Source: an uncultured Blastocatellia bacterium (GTDB lineage: Bacteria > Acidobacteriota > Blastocatellia > Pyrinomonadales > Pyrinomonadaceae). From it: DNA of 64,000 bases. The notes below the pieces were generated by a model. It did not search any database. It was not told the DNA's origin and saw only the letters and a program-made list of their open reading frames with translations. The translations under genes were made by a program, and so were the position numbers. Positions 1 to 9,900 of the stretch are shown one piece after another. Numbering within the stretch: the first letter of the stretch is position 1; each line of letters begins with the position of its first letter. The stretch covers positions 38,473-102,472 of the forward strand of contig CAMLLD010000007.1 of the NCBI GenBank assembly GCA_946480785.1, written 5' to 3'.

Positions 1-417
1 CGCGCACGACGCGCCGGTGATTGCGATCACGTCCGGGTTGTTGTCCGGGTCGGCTGAAATCACGCTGGCTATTACCTGGGTTTCGTTGCGGTAACCTTCG
101 GCGAAGAGTGGGCGGCAGGGTCGGTCGATCAGGCGGCTGGTCAGAACTTCTTTTTCGTTCGGACGGCCTTCGCGCCGGAAGTAATTGCCGGGGATACGTC
201 CCGCGGCGTAGTTTGCCTCGCGGTATTCAACTGTAAGCGGGAAGAAGTCAACGCCTTCCCGAGGAGTCGGAGCGCCCACGGCTGCGACCAGCAACATCGT
301 GTCGCCATAGCGGATCACCACGGATCCGTCTGCTTGTTTGGCAACCCGACCGGTTTCGACGGTCAATTCCTTGTCGCCTAATTTGATTGATTCTTTAAGG
401 TATTTCTTCTCTGGCAT
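1..417 (-). CDS. pnp: Polyribonucleotide nucleotidyltransferase (PNPase), N-terminal part only
   Basis: PNPase degrades RNA 3'-to-5' by phosphorolysis in the cytoplasm and is a core degradosome enzyme. Only the first 139 codons are in the window; the gene continues past the left edge. The protein begins [18 protein letters not shown] and contains the first RNase PH-like domain, with the family stretches '[19 protein letters not shown]' and '[11 protein letters not shown]' followed by '[13 protein letters not shown]'. The ATG at 417 is preceded by AAGGAGAC at a good distance, so the start is secure. It lies downstream of rpsO on the same strand, the common rpsO-pnp order, with an intrinsic terminator between the two. 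Identification is near certain. Confidence 0.97.
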   Translation of the reverse strand, partial: MPEKKYLKESIKLGDKELTVETGRVAKQADGSVVIRYGDTMLLVAAVGAPTPREGVDFFPLTVEYREANYAAGRIPGNYFRREGRPNEKEVLTSRLIDRPCRPLFAEGYRNETQVIASVISADPDNNPDVIAITGASCA

Positions 418-550
418 CTTGTTCGTCTCCTTGGGACATTCACACCTGAACTCGTTCAGGTCGCAGGCGTCTCATCCGCCTGCTGTTTTTGCGCAAGCAC
501 TGGGGCCTGGAAAGCTGTTAAACCGCTAACGTGAAGCGGAGGGTGTAACG

Positions 551-596
551 AAAAAGGCGGCACGAGCCTCTGAACCGTGAAGCTCATGCCGCCTTA
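551..596 (-). terminator. Rho-independent terminator between rpsO and pnp
   Basis: On the minus strand a 12-bp stem, GGCGGCATGAGC paired with GCTCGTGCCGCC (one T.G wobble), closes a loop of about 14 bases and is followed by a run of five T. The wobble pairs only when the minus strand is the transcript, which supports the orientation. It would end or attenuate the rpsO transcript before pnp. The rest of the 418-739 gap shows no gene; it may hold a pnp promoter or RNase III processing hairpins, as in other rpsO-pnp loci, but I could not identify them. Confidence 0.85.
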
Positions 597-739
597 ATGC
601 TTAAAAGCTGGGCCGTACACGCCTGCTTGTTGCAGTCAATCGCCGTCACGTTCGGCACTGTCACAAGCTCTTCGATAGACGTGGGCTTGATAAACGGAGA
701 CTCGAAGATCTCTCGCGCTAATGTTCTCTTCAGAATCTG

Positions 740-1009
740 CTACCGGCGCAGGCCCAGACGATTCACGACTTCATGATAGCGTTCGATGTCCGTGCGCTTT
801 AGGTAATCCAGCAGACTCCGTCGCTGCGAGACCATTTTCAGCAGGCCGCGCCGCGAATGATTGTCCTTCTTGTGAGTCTTGAAATGCTCGGTCAGGTCGT
901 TAATTCTCTTACTCAGCAGTGCCACCTGAACCTGAGGCGAACCGGTGTCGGCCTCATGGGTCCGGAAGTCAGACACAATCTGCTCTTTGATTTCTTTTGC
1001 TAACGCCAC
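740..1009 (-). CDS. rpsO: 30S ribosomal protein S15
   Basis: Small-subunit protein binding 16S rRNA helices 20-22 early in assembly. The 89-residue product has the normal S15 length and the family signatures '[16 protein letters not shown]', '[15 protein letters not shown]' and '[10 protein letters not shown]'. A longer frame is open upstream, but homologues begin at ALAKE, so I place the start at the GTG at 1009. AGGAGG lies 13 bases upstream of it, rather far. The gene is followed by an intrinsic terminator and then pnp. A small hairpin (1043-1057) just upstream of the Shine-Dalgarno could serve S15 autoregulation, which is known in other bacteria with varied RNA structures. Confidence 0.96.
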   Translation of the reverse strand: MALAKEIKEQIVSDFRTHEADTGSPQVQVALLSKRINDLTEHFKTHKKDNHSRRGLLKMVSQRRSLLDYLKRTDIERYHEVVNRLGLRR

Positions 1010-1042
1010 TTGCTTAAATGGTCCTCCTAGACGGCAGTAGAT

Positions 1043-1057
1043 CCGCGTAACACGCGG
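1043..1057 (-). promoter_or_regulatory. rpsO: Possible rpsO leader hairpin
   Basis: CCGCGT-GTT-ACGCGG, a 6-bp GC-rich hairpin, sits about 15 bases before the AGGAGG of rpsO. S15 represses its own translation through leader structures in several phyla. Whether this hairpin is an S15 site is inference; only the hairpin and its position are seen. Confidence 0.3.
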
Positions 1058-1134
1058 CAACCGCTAAACTTAAAAAGCAACGCCAATTTAACACAAGCCG
1101 CTGAGAAGCACAAAACGGGGTCACAAACAGTACT

Positions 1135-1217
1135 GAGTCAGTTTGGTTGAGCGCCTCCTTGGAGTGCGCCGGCTGTCGGCGCTTTGGCCAAAGCGGTGCC
1201 GGGGCACCGCACTCCAC
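1135..1217. repeat. Dispersed palindromic element, copy 1 (one outer arm lost)
   Basis: This intergenic stretch between divergent rpsO and the NADH dehydrogenase gene matches, in reverse orientation, the complete element at 33800-33908. It has the left outer arm (GTCAGTTTGGTTGAGCGCC), an inner stem GGAGTGC/GCACTCC, and inside it the hairpin GCCGGC..GTCGGC, the palindrome GCTTTGGCCAAAGC and the hairpin GGTGCC..GGCACC. The right outer arm is missing. No coding function is assigned; short frames across it encode strings such as LWPKRRQ, which I regard as spurious. Confidence 0.85.
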
Positions 1218-1264
1218 AAACGACACCAAAGTGTCCCTTGTGCCTTTTGTGGCCGGGGTTTACT

Positions 1265-2506
1265 ATGCCGCAAATGGCAAAACCCAGAGTCGTCATCCTC
1301 GGTGGTGGATTTGGAGGACTGTTTACCGCCCTCGAACTCGCCGGTTCGCTCGATGTGACCCTCGTCACCGACAGCGATCACTTCGTTTTTACGCCGATGC
1401 TCTACGAGTATTTCAGCGGCGAAGTCGAGGCGTGGCACATCGGGCCGCGCTACGACGAACTGCTCGACAGCAACGTGAACGTCGTCGTCGCGCAAGCCAC
1501 CGCCGTCGACCTGGAAGCCAAGACGGTTTCACTCGAAAAACGCGAGCCGCTCAGCTACGACGTGCTCGTGCTGGCGGTCGGCGGCGTCACGAACTACGCC
1601 GGTGTCCCGGGCGCGCAGGAGTTCTCGCTTCCCTTCCGCAAGATCGAACACGCCGACCGGTTGCGGCGCGTGATGGTCGACGCACTCGATCGCATTCCAC
1701 CCGAGATGCCGCCGCAGGACGTGCGCAGCGAGTTGACGTTCGCGCTCGTCGGCGCGGGCGCGAGCGGCTGCGAGCTCTCGACCAAAATGGCGGATCTGCT
1801 CATCGACGCATTCAAACGACGCGCGCTGCACGGCGAGCCGCGCGTAATGCTGCTCGAGATGGGTGACAAGGTCGTGCCCGGCATGGGAGACGAGATTCGC
1901 GGACTGGTCGAAGACGCTTTGCTCCAGTCGCGGGTTGAAGTCCACACGTTGACGCGCGTCGTGAATGTGACCCGCGATGGCCTCACGTTCGAGCACGCGG
2001 GAAACGAAGAACAGATCAAAACTGCGGGAGTGGTCTGGCTTGGCGGTGTGCGCATGAATCCGCTGATCGAACAGCTCGACGTCGAAAAAAACAAACGCGG
2101 CCTGCTCGCCATTCGCCCGACGTTTCAACTCACGCAACACGACAACGCCTTCGCGCTCGGCGACATTGCTTTCTATCCCGACGCCGCGCCGACGTTGCAC
2201 GGCACCGCGCAACTCGCGTTTCAGGAAGCCAGCGTCGTGGGCCATAACATCAAGGCGTTTCTCGATGGCAAGCAGTTGCGCACGAAACATTTTGAAGAAC
2301 TCGGTGAAGCGATAAGTCTCGGGACCGAACGCGCCGCGGTGCTCACCGGCGGCAAAGCCTTCGGCGGCGCACTCGCACGACAAGCACGCTTCGCGCTTTA
2401 CACTTCTCGTCTGCCCACCTGGCAACACCGGCTGCGCGTCGGCGCGAGCTGGTTCTTTGAAGGGACCACGCCGAGGCCACTCCTGCCGCTCGGTATGGAA
2501 CAGTAG
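1265..2506 (+). CDS. ndh: Type II NADH dehydrogenase / FAD-dependent pyridine nucleotide oxidoreductase
   Basis: Predicted non-proton-pumping NADH:quinone oxidoreductase, peripheral on the inner membrane. The 413-residue protein starts with a Rossmann FAD-binding motif (VVILGGGFGGLFTALEL, from about residue 8) and has a second dinucleotide fold at 'FALVGAGASGCELS' for NADH. 'FALGDIAFYPD' is the usual C-terminal FAD contact (xxGD), followed by 'AFQEASVVGHNI'. The C-terminal ~70 residues resemble the membrane-associating part of NDH-2. I chose the ATG at 1265; an ATG at 1274 is an alternative, and neither has a strong Shine-Dalgarno. The M23 peptidase gene follows after 17 bases. NDH-2 is the best call, though other flavoproteins of this superfamily are possible. 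Confidence 0.85.
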   Translation: MPQMAKPRVVILGGGFGGLFTALELAGSLDVTLVTDSDHFVFTPMLYEYFSGEVEAWHIGPRYDELLDSNVNVVVAQATAVDLEAKTVSLEKREPLSYDVLVLAVGGVTNYAGVPGAQEFSLPFRKIEHADRLRRVMVDALDRIPPEMPPQDVRSELTFALVGAGASGCELSTKMADLLIDAFKRRALHGEPRVMLLEMGDKVVPGMGDEIRGLVEDALLQSRVEVHTLTRVVNVTRDGLTFEHAGNEEQIKTAGVVWLGGVRMNPLIEQLDVEKNKRGLLAIRPTFQLTQHDNAFALGDIAFYPDAAPTLHGTAQLAFQEASVVGHNIKAFLDGKQLRTKHFEELGEAISLGTERAAVLTGGKAFGGALARQARFALYTSRLPTWQHRLRVGASWFFEGTTPRPLLPLGMEQ

Positions 2507-2523
2507 TTGTGAGATAGCCGGTG

Positions 2524-3162
2524 ATGAACCGGTTACAGGTTTTATTTCTGGTTTTGTTGATTGGGTTTGTTGCGCTCTTGTGGCTCGGAACAGGACGCGT
2601 GCCAAAACCGACCGAGTCCGTTCAACCTGAGGTCCAGCTCGCACGTTTTACACAACCTTCAGCGTCATTCGCACAACCTTCACCTGCGCCACCTGAGCCC
2701 TCTGCGCCGCCGGAGTCGCCGAGCTTCGTTGGACCACTGAGCCTGATCGTTCCCGTCGCCGGTGTTCATTCTGATCAACTCGTCGACACATTCACCGCGA
2801 GTCGTGCTGAAGGACGCACACACGATGCGATCGACATCATGGCGCCGGCAGATACGCCGGTGCTTGCGGCTGCTGACGGCACGATAACCAAGCTGTGGCA
2901 AAGCGAACGCGGTGGGACCACCATTTACCAGCTCAGCGCCGATCAAAAGATGATCTTCTACTACGCGCATCTCGCGCGTTACGCTGATGGTCTAACCGAA
3001 GGTAAGCAGGTGCGTCAGGGCGACGTGATCGCTTACGTCGGCGACACCGGCAATGCCGGCCCGGGCAACTACCATCTGCACTTCTCGATCGCGATCGTCT
3101 CCGACCCGAAGCGTTACTGGGAAGGAACAAACATCAATCCCTATCCTTTGTTGCACAAGTAG
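2524..3162 (+). CDS. M23-family (lysostaphin-type) metallopeptidase, membrane-anchored
   Basis: Predicted periplasmic zinc peptidase cleaving peptidoglycan cross-links, or a non-catalytic regulator of an amidase. The 212-residue protein has an N-terminal membrane anchor (about residues 3-21), a Pro/Ala/Ser-rich linker (about 45-70), and an M23 domain with both metal-binding motifs intact: H-x3-D (H100, D104) and HxH (H184, H186). The intact ligands favour a real enzyme. ATG at 2524 is taken as start; GTG at 2521 directly precedes it. It follows ndh by 17 bases and is probably co-transcribed. An L,D-transpeptidase lies ~200 bases downstream, giving a small cell-wall group. The gap 3163-3364 has no recognisable gene. 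Confidence 0.88.
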   Translation: MNRLQVLFLVLLIGFVALLWLGTGRVPKPTESVQPEVQLARFTQPSASFAQPSPAPPEPSAPPESPSFVGPLSLIVPVAGVHSDQLVDTFTASRAEGRTHDAIDIMAPADTPVLAAADGTITKLWQSERGGTTIYQLSADQKMIFYYAHLARYADGLTEGKQVRQGDVIAYVGDTGNAGPGNYHLHFSIAIVSDPKRYWEGTNINPYPLLHK

Positions 3163-3364
3163 CCCGCGGCACGTGCTTCCCAAACCCACGCACTATCTTT
3201 GTTCACCCAACACTGATTTCGTCCGCTAATCGTGCAGAAACGTGGCTCCTTGCTCGCGCGCCGTGGGAAAAGACGCGCCTCGATGAGGGAACGCTCGTTG
3301 CTCCGGTAATCGCGAGAACTAATCATCTCCCCCTCAGAAATGCACAAAGGAGAGAATCCAAACT

Positions 3365-4669
3365 ATGACCTCGTTGCCGCGTCTTTTGCTCTTCAGTTTC
3401 TTACTCGCGTTGTTTGCGATCGGTTGCACTGTGCAACCCGGTAATTCGAATGCGCCGGTCACGACGGCGAGCCCGACCACGTCGCCGACTGCGTCGCCCG
3501 TCGCGGCAACGAGTCCTTCGCCGTCCACTTCACAAGCGTCGGTGCAGGTCACGCTGCCTTTGCTCAACGCACTGCTCGCCGACGACGCGTTCGTGCGTGA
3601 AGCGAAGAACAAAGTGAAACTCTCGGACGACCAGATCGATTCCATCAAGCAGGCGTCGCAAGCCTCGATCGATCGTCTGCGCGCCGCCAACGCCGAAGAT
3701 ACTGATACCGACGGCACAGATGCGCCGGAGCGCGCGGCCGAACAACTGCGCTCGCTCATCGGTGAAGAAAAAGCGAAACAGCTCGGCGAGGTCGCAAACG
3801 ACTATTGGACCAATGGCGCACCCGGCGAAGGCGGTGGCAGCACGGGAGAATTCAAGATGCTGCCTGGTCCAAACGCGGTGCCGACCGACACGCGCGTCGT
3901 GGTCAACATTCCGGCGTTTCGCATGGACCTTTTCAAAGATGGTTCGCTCGTGAAGACGTACAAGATCGGCATCGGTTATCCGCAGTTTCCGTTACCGCTG
4001 GGACTGCGCAGGGCGCAAACCGTGATCTTCAATCCGCCGTGGACGCCGCCCGATTCGCCGTGGGTGGCGAAGATGAAAAACGCGACGCCGGGTGAGACGA
4101 TCGAGCCCGGGAGCAAAGATAATCCGCTTGGACCAATCAAGATTCCGATTGGCCTGCCGTCGTTGATTCATGGTGGGAAGTCGCCGGCGAAGATTGGGAA
4201 GTTTGCTTCGCACGGTTGTGTTGGTTTGACGACGCCGCAAATCAAAGACTTCTCGGCGTTGTTGATGGATGCCGCGGGAAACCAGGTTTCGCCGGAGCAG
4301 ATCTCGCAGTATTTGGAGGACAAGACGAAGACGAAGAGTGTGAAGCTCGATAAGGTGATTCCGGTGGAACTGCGTTACGAGACGATCGTGCTCGAAGACG
4401 GCAAGCTGCATATCTACAAGGACGTTTATGCGCAGCACACGAACACGGAAGAGAACTTGCGGCGTGTGCTGGAAGCGCAAGGTGGGCGACTTGAAGATCT
4501 TTCGGCGGAGCAGCGACAGCAGGCGCTTGATGCCTTGAAGACACCCGTTACCAAAGAGGTCGTGATCGACGTGCCGCAGTTAGCGCAGAAAGGCTACCCG
4601 GTCGCGGTCAATCTCGATGACGGGAAAGGTAAGCCAGCGGCGACACGCAGTAAGAAGAAGGCCGCGTAG
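3365..4669 (+). CDS. L,D-transpeptidase (YkuD domain) lipoprotein
   Basis: Predicted to form 3-3 peptidoglycan cross-links or attach proteins to peptidoglycan in the periplasm. The 434-residue protein starts with a lipoprotein signal ending FAIGC (lipidated Cys21). A low-complexity Thr/Ser/Pro segment follows, then a helical region (about 55-155). The YkuD catalytic domain starts near residue 178 ('DTRVVVNIPAFRMDLF') and carries the catalytic stretch SHGCVGL with Cys285. The usual arginine after SHGC-[IV] is absent; the motif reads VGLT. A charged tail of about 110 residues follows, ending in lysines. It is convergent with dusB and has its own upstream gap. Confidence 0.88.
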   Translation: MTSLPRLLLFSFLLALFAIGCTVQPGNSNAPVTTASPTTSPTASPVAATSPSPSTSQASVQVTLPLLNALLADDAFVREAKNKVKLSDDQIDSIKQASQASIDRLRAANAEDTDTDGTDAPERAAEQLRSLIGEEKAKQLGEVANDYWTNGAPGEGGGSTGEFKMLPGPNAVPTDTRVVVNIPAFRMDLFKDGSLVKTYKIGIGYPQFPLPLGLRRAQTVIFNPPWTPPDSPWVAKMKNATPGETIEPGSKDNPLGPIKIPIGLPSLIHGGKSPAKIGKFASHGCVGLTTPQIKDFSALLMDAAGNQVSPEQISQYLEDKTKTKSVKLDKVIPVELRYETIVLEDGKLHIYKDVYAQHTNTEENLRRVLEAQGGRLEDLSAEQRQQALDALKTPVTKEVVIDVPQLAQKGYPVAVNLDDGKGKPAATRSKKKAA

Positions 4670-4715
4670 AGCGCCTTACGTGTGACAACCAAGAAGGGGG
4701 ATTTAGGAAGGGATA

Positions 4716-5774
4716 CTAAGCCAATGCGGCTTCGCAGGAGTCCAAAACCGGCGCGTCTTCAATCGGCGCGCCGGCTTCGCCGTAATACGGGCGGCCTTCG
4801 AGGATGGCGCTGAAGTATTCCTCGATCCGGTCGAGCACTTCTTCAACGGAATGCGAGTGATAAATTGACGTACGAAACAATGCGCCGCCCTGAAGCCCAC
4901 GCGTAAACTGTCCCGCCAACTGCTTCATGCGATTGATCGCCGGCGTCTCCGGCATGTCTTCACGCAACATGTCGAAATACTCGTGCAGTATCGCGCGCTT
5001 GTCCGCGAGCGTCGGCTCGAAGATCTCGCGCCCGTGCATCGCGTCTTCAATCTGCCGAAAGATCCACGGGTTCGCCATCGCGCCACGCCCGATCAAAACA
5101 CCGTCACAACCCGTCTCGCGAAACTTCTCAAACGCACCGTCGATCGTCGTCACGTCGCCACTGCCCGACACCGGCACCCGCACCGCTTCTTTGATCTGCC
5201 GCACGAGATCCCAGTTTGCGAGCCCGCGATAACCCTGCTCTTTCGTGCGCCCGTGCAACGCGATGTGCTCGACGCCGCAATCTTCCGCGAGCTTCGCCGT
5301 CTCGACCGCGTTGATCGTGTGATCGTAGAAACCCGCGCGGATCTTCACCGTCAACGGAATCGTGATCACTTTCTTGATCTCTTTGAGAATCGTCTCGAGC
5401 CGGCTGTGGTCCTTCAACAAACCCGAGCCACCGCCATGCTTAACGACCTTCGGCGCCGGACAACCGCAATTGACGTCGAGTATGTCCGCCCCGACTTCCT
5501 GCGCCATCTCCGCCGCCATCGCCATGCGCTCCGGCTGCCCACCAAAGATCTGCACCGCAAACGGCCGCTCGTCTTCGTAAAAACGCATCTGCCGTTTCGA
5601 CTTCGGATTGTTGCGCGTCAAGCCTTCAACCGAAATAAACTCCGACACAGACAAACCGACGCCGCCGCGACGCTTCAACAGCCGCCGAAACGACACGTCG
5701 GTCACACCCGCCATCGGCGACAAAATCAGCGGCGGATTTATCTCGACGTCACGAATTTTGAAGGGTTTCGTCAA
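4716..5774 (-). CDS. dusB: tRNA-dihydrouridine synthase
   Basis: Flavin enzyme reducing specific uridines of tRNA D-loops to dihydrouridine. The 352-residue TIM-barrel protein has 'PLILSPMAGVTDVSFR' at the N-terminus, the catalytic-cysteine region DVNCGCPAPKV (Cys near residue 104), 'PLTVKIRAGF', 'IALHGRTKEQGY' and 'GRGAMANPWIFRQIEDA', all typical of the DusB branch. The start appears to be a TTG at 5774, one base beyond the stop of the upstream SurA-like gene, with no Shine-Dalgarno visible. Translation by re-initiation after that gene is the likely explanation. The operon order mfd - SurA-like - dusB is clear. Confidence 0.93.
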   Translation of the reverse strand: MTKPFKIRDVEINPPLILSPMAGVTDVSFRRLLKRRGGVGLSVSEFISVEGLTRNNPKSKRQMRFYEDERPFAVQIFGGQPERMAMAAEMAQEVGADILDVNCGCPAPKVVKHGGGSGLLKDHSRLETILKEIKKVITIPLTVKIRAGFYDHTINAVETAKLAEDCGVEHIALHGRTKEQGYRGLANWDLVRQIKEAVRVPVSGSGDVTTIDGAFEKFRETGCDGVLIGRGAMANPWIFRQIEDAMHGREIFEPTLADKRAILHEYFDMLREDMPETPAINRMKQLAGQFTRGLQGGALFRTSIYHSHSVEEVLDRIEEYFSAILEGRPYYGEAGAPIEDAPVLDSCEAALA

Positions 5775-5775
5775 A

Positions 5776-6867
5776 CTACGGCTTTTTGTTTTTCTTGTTG
5801 TCGCTCTTCTCGGGCGCCTTCGCGGTCGCAGACTGTTTGAGTTTCAACAGCGGCTCGACGCTAGCGCGATACGAATCGGTGACCTTGATGAACGCTTCGT
5901 TGCGCAGGTTCTGCAAGTAATCCTCGCGCTCTTTCTGTTGCCGTTCACCGAGCATCGCTTCGCGCACGCGATTGTCGTTGAAGGTCGGCGCGTCGCCGCC
6001 GGGCGTGCGCGCGTCAACACGCAGAATCTGATAACCCTCGGGCGTGCGGATCGGTTCAGTGATGCCGCCGGCTTTCACGTCTTTCAACACTCCGATCAGA
6101 TCTTCGCGCAAACTCGGAACATCAAACTCGCCCACGTAACCTTTGTCCTGCGGCGCGGTGCGCGTACCGTTCTTCTCCCGTTCGGAGTTCGCCGCCGCGA
6201 GTGCCCCGAAATCAGCCCCCGCGCGAGCCTGCTTGACCAGTTCCATGATGCGCGCCTTGACGGCCGCTTCATCTTTGCCGTTGGTCGAGAGATAAATCTC
6301 CGACAGCTTCACGCTCTCCGGCTTGCGAAACTTGTCCTGGTGCGCGTCATAGTATTTCTTGACTTCGTCCGTCGAAAAACCGAGATAGATGCGGCGATCG
6401 ACTTCCTGCTGGAAGACCGCCTGCTTCATCATCTCCGTGCGCATCGTGCGCCGCACTTCGTCCGGGTCGAGCTTGCTCTCGCGCATCGCCTGGTACAGTT
6501 TTTCGATCGAGTTGATGCCCTGCTCCTGCGCGATCTGCAACATGCGGCGATTCACTTCCGCCTCGATGTCGTTGGCGAGATCGAGTTCCTTGCCTTTTTG
6601 CAGCAACAACTTCTCGTTGATGAGCGTGGCGATCAACTCGGCCTGATGTTTGGTCACTTCGTCCCGCGCCTGTTGCTCGGTCATGCCGTTTTGCTTCAGC
6701 GCCTCGATACGCTCCTGCGTCTCTTTTTTCAGCATCGAGAGCGTGATGACGTCGTCGTTGACCTGGGCGACGACTTCGTCCACCACCTGCGTCTCGCCTT
6801 CCTGGGCGAAGGCGCTGCCCGCAAAAACCAAAACCATCGCGGCTACTGCTAAATACTTCAGTTTCAC
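5776..6867 (-). CDS. Periplasmic peptidyl-prolyl isomerase / chaperone, SurA-like
   Basis: Predicted to assist folding of outer-membrane and secreted proteins. The 363-residue product has a signal peptide cut near SAFAQ, a helical SurA-type N-domain ('VNDDVITLSMLKKETQERI', 'LINEKLLLQKGKEL'), and one parvulin domain (about 185-290) ending 'GYQILRVDARTPGG'. The C-terminus is Lys-rich. The GTG at 6867 is the start: AGGAG lies 7 bases upstream and the signal peptide begins there; an upstream extension in frame is unlikely. It sits 52 bases after mfd and one base before dusB. Enterobacterial SurA has two parvulin domains; this has one, so a PrsA/PpiC-like name is equally fair. Confidence 0.88.
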   Translation of the reverse strand: MKLKYLAVAAMVLVFAGSAFAQEGETQVVDEVVAQVNDDVITLSMLKKETQERIEALKQNGMTEQQARDEVTKHQAELIATLINEKLLLQKGKELDLANDIEAEVNRRMLQIAQEQGINSIEKLYQAMRESKLDPDEVRRTMRTEMMKQAVFQQEVDRRIYLGFSTDEVKKYYDAHQDKFRKPESVKLSEIYLSTNGKDEAAVKARIMELVKQARAGADFGALAAANSEREKNGTRTAPQDKGYVGEFDVPSLREDLIGVLKDVKAGGITEPIRTPEGYQILRVDARTPGGDAPTFNDNRVREAMLGERQQKEREDYLQNLRNEAFIKVTDSYRASVEPLLKLKQSATAKAPEKSDNKKNKKP

Positions 6868-6919
6868 TACAGTACTCCTAATAAGAGTTGTGTCGGGACA
6901 CGGGATGAGACGGGTGATT

Positions 6920-9900
6920 CTAATCATTGGCCCGAAGTCGTAGCAACACGTCGCGCGCTACCTCGAGCACATTGTCCTGTTCATCTTCCGTCAAAACGAG
7001 GCGCAAAACACCGTTTGGGGTGAACGTCGCGCCCTCCTGCGAGCTCATGTACTGCGCCAGTTTTTCCGGCGAAATACGCGCCTTTTCACTAAATTTTATT
7101 GCCACTCCGTCGGGCGTGCGATCGATCGAAAGGAGTCCCAACTCCTCAGCCAGACGACGCAACCGCGCATACGCAAACAGTCGCTCGAGCGACAACGGCA
7201 CGCGCCCGTAACGGTCTTCGGTCTCCGTCCGAATCGCCGTCAGCGTCGTTTCATCACGCGCCGACGAGACTCGTTTGTACGTCCGCAGCCGCTGCCCCAT
7301 GTCCGAAATGTAATCTTCCGGAATCGCAACATCGACGCCGAGATTTAACGCGACGCTCGTCTCGTCTTCAACTTCCTCGCCGCGCAGCTCCAGCACCGTT
7401 CGTTCGAGCATCTGCGTGTAGAGATCGAATCCGAGCGCCTCCATGTGGCCGGATTGCTCGCCCCCGAGAAGGCTACCCGCACCCCGCAATTCCAAATCGA
7501 GGGCCGCGATGCGAAAGCCCGCGCCCAGATCCGAAAACTCACGAATGGCTGCTAAACGACGGCGAGCGATTGGTGTAAGTTCCTGCTCGCCAGGTATCAG
7601 AAGATACGCGTAAGCGCGCCGGTTTGAACGCCCGACCCGCCCGCGCAATTGATAAAGCTGAGAAAGACCGTACTGATCGGCGCGGTTTATGATGATCGTG
7701 TTTGCGCGGGGGATGTCTATTCCGTTCTCAATGATGGTAGTCGCAACGAGAACGTCATACTTGTAGTCGATGAAGTCGAGCATCACGCGCTCCATCTCTT
7801 TCTCGTTCATCTGCCCGTGACCGATGGCGAGGCGCGCGTTCGGCGCCATGCGCTGGACCAGCGCCGCGATCGTTTCGATCGTTTCGACGCGGTTGTGAAT
7901 GAAGAACACCTGGCCGCCACGCGAGAGCTCGAGATCGATCGCCGATTTGATCACGCTGTCGGAAAACTGCACGACCTGCGTTTGAATCGCGAGGCGATCG
8001 CGGGGCGGCGTTTCGATCAGCGACATGTCGCGCATGCCTGTGAGCGACATGTTGAGCGTACGCGGAATCGGTGTTGCCGAAAGCGTCAACACGTCGACTT
8101 TCTTTTTCAAGTGCTTTAGACGCTCTTTGTGCGCGACGCCGAAGCGTTGTTCTTCGTCGACGACGACGAGACCGAGATCCTTGAACTGCACGTCCTTCGA
8201 AAGGATGCGATGCGTGCCGATGATCACATCGACCTCGCCCGACTCGACGCGCTTCACAACCTCTTTCTGTTCCTTCGTCGAACGAAAACGCGAGAGCAGT
8301 TCCACCTTCACCGGAAACGGCGCGAAGCGCGTCCGAAACGTGTCGTAGTGCTGATACGCGAGCACGGTCGTCGGCGTGAGTATCGCGGTCTGTTTTCCTT
8401 CCATCACCGCTTTGAACGCCGCGCGCATCGCGACTTCCGTCTTGCCGTAACCGACGTCGCCGCACAGCAGGCGATCCATCGGCACGGCCTCTTCCATGTC
8501 CTTCTTCACTTCCTCGATCGCTGTTTCCTGATCGGGCGTGAGCACAAACGGAAAGCCGTCTTCAAACTCCTGCTGCCACGGCGTATCCGCGGCGAACGCG
8601 TAACCGCCGACGAGTTTGCGTTCGGCGTAGAGACGCAAAAGCTCGTCGGCCATGTCGCGCATCGCGCGCTTGGCTTTGGCTTTGGTTTTCTGCCAGCCCA
8701 AGCCCCCGAGTCGATCGAGTTGCGGTTGATGACCTTCGGCGCTCGAGTAACGTTGGACCAGATCGAGCCGCTCGACGGGGACGTAGAGCTTCGCTTCGTC
8801 GGCGTAGTAGAGCAGCATGAACTCGCCGGTGCGTTGGCCCAGGTCGAGTGTTTGCAAACCGCCGAAGCGCGCGACGCCGTGATCGATGTGGACCACGTAA
8901 TCGTTCGGCTTGAGGTCTCGGAAGTCGGAAAGGAACGCCGCGGTTTTCGATCGGCGCTTGCGGCCTTCTTTTCGTGTGTCGGCAACCGCGCCACGCCGCT
9001 CGACCGTGTCGGCTGTTTCGTCGAAAACGTCTGACTCGACGTGGACGATCAGCCACGATTTCGGCAGCTCGAAACCGCTGCTCAAACGACCGACAGTGAT
9101 CGTGACCGGGCGCGCGTCGGCTGCGTCGGAAGTCTCCCCCGTCAACGCGAGACGCGTGTCGACCTGGTATTCGCTGAGAATTTCGGAAATGCGTTCGGCG
9201 ACGCCGAGACTCGGCATCACGAACAACACATTCCTCGTCTCTTCTGCGGCGTGTTTGACGTCCGCCACGAGATCGACGATGCGGCCGTGATAACGCATCG
9301 CCGACTGCGCCTGCCACTCGACCTCGAAAGCCGTTGCCGCGAGGGGAAAGACGAAGACGGGACGGCGCGCTTCCCGCTCGCGTCCGATTTGGACCTTCGG
9401 CTGTTCGGCGTCGAGCTTGAGATTCAGATCCGTTTCCGCCGCCGCGCGGCCGAGCGTGCGCAACTCGACGCGCTGTCTTTGTTCGACAAGCCCGCGCAGT
9501 TCTTCATCGCTGAGAAAAAGCTCGTCGGGACGGAGCGCGATGTCGTCAGCCTGATCGATCTCGCGAAAACGCTCCACGAGCCGTTCGTAAAACTCACTCA
9601 AGTACGACTCGATACCGCCGGGTTCGTCAACCACCAGCACCGCGTCGCCGAGATGTTCGAACACGGTCGCGTCGCAATGGATCGAGATCGGGATCAGCCA
9701 TTCCCAACCGGCGAACGCTTCGCCTTCATCGGCAAACGCGGTGCGATCGCGCAAAGAGCGCGTGAAGCGCTGATCGTGCCAACGCTCGCGCGCGGCCTCG
9801 CTCCAAAGCTGGAAGTCGAGCGCCGTGGTCCAAAACTCGCGCATCGGCGGCACTTCGACCACGCGGATTTGACTGGTTGAAAGCTGGTTCTCGGGATCGA

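Noticed and set aside
1014..1495. Short frames encoding LWPKRRQ-like strings around 1140-1230 and 33780-33900
   Set aside because: They are translations of the palindromic repeat element and not genes.
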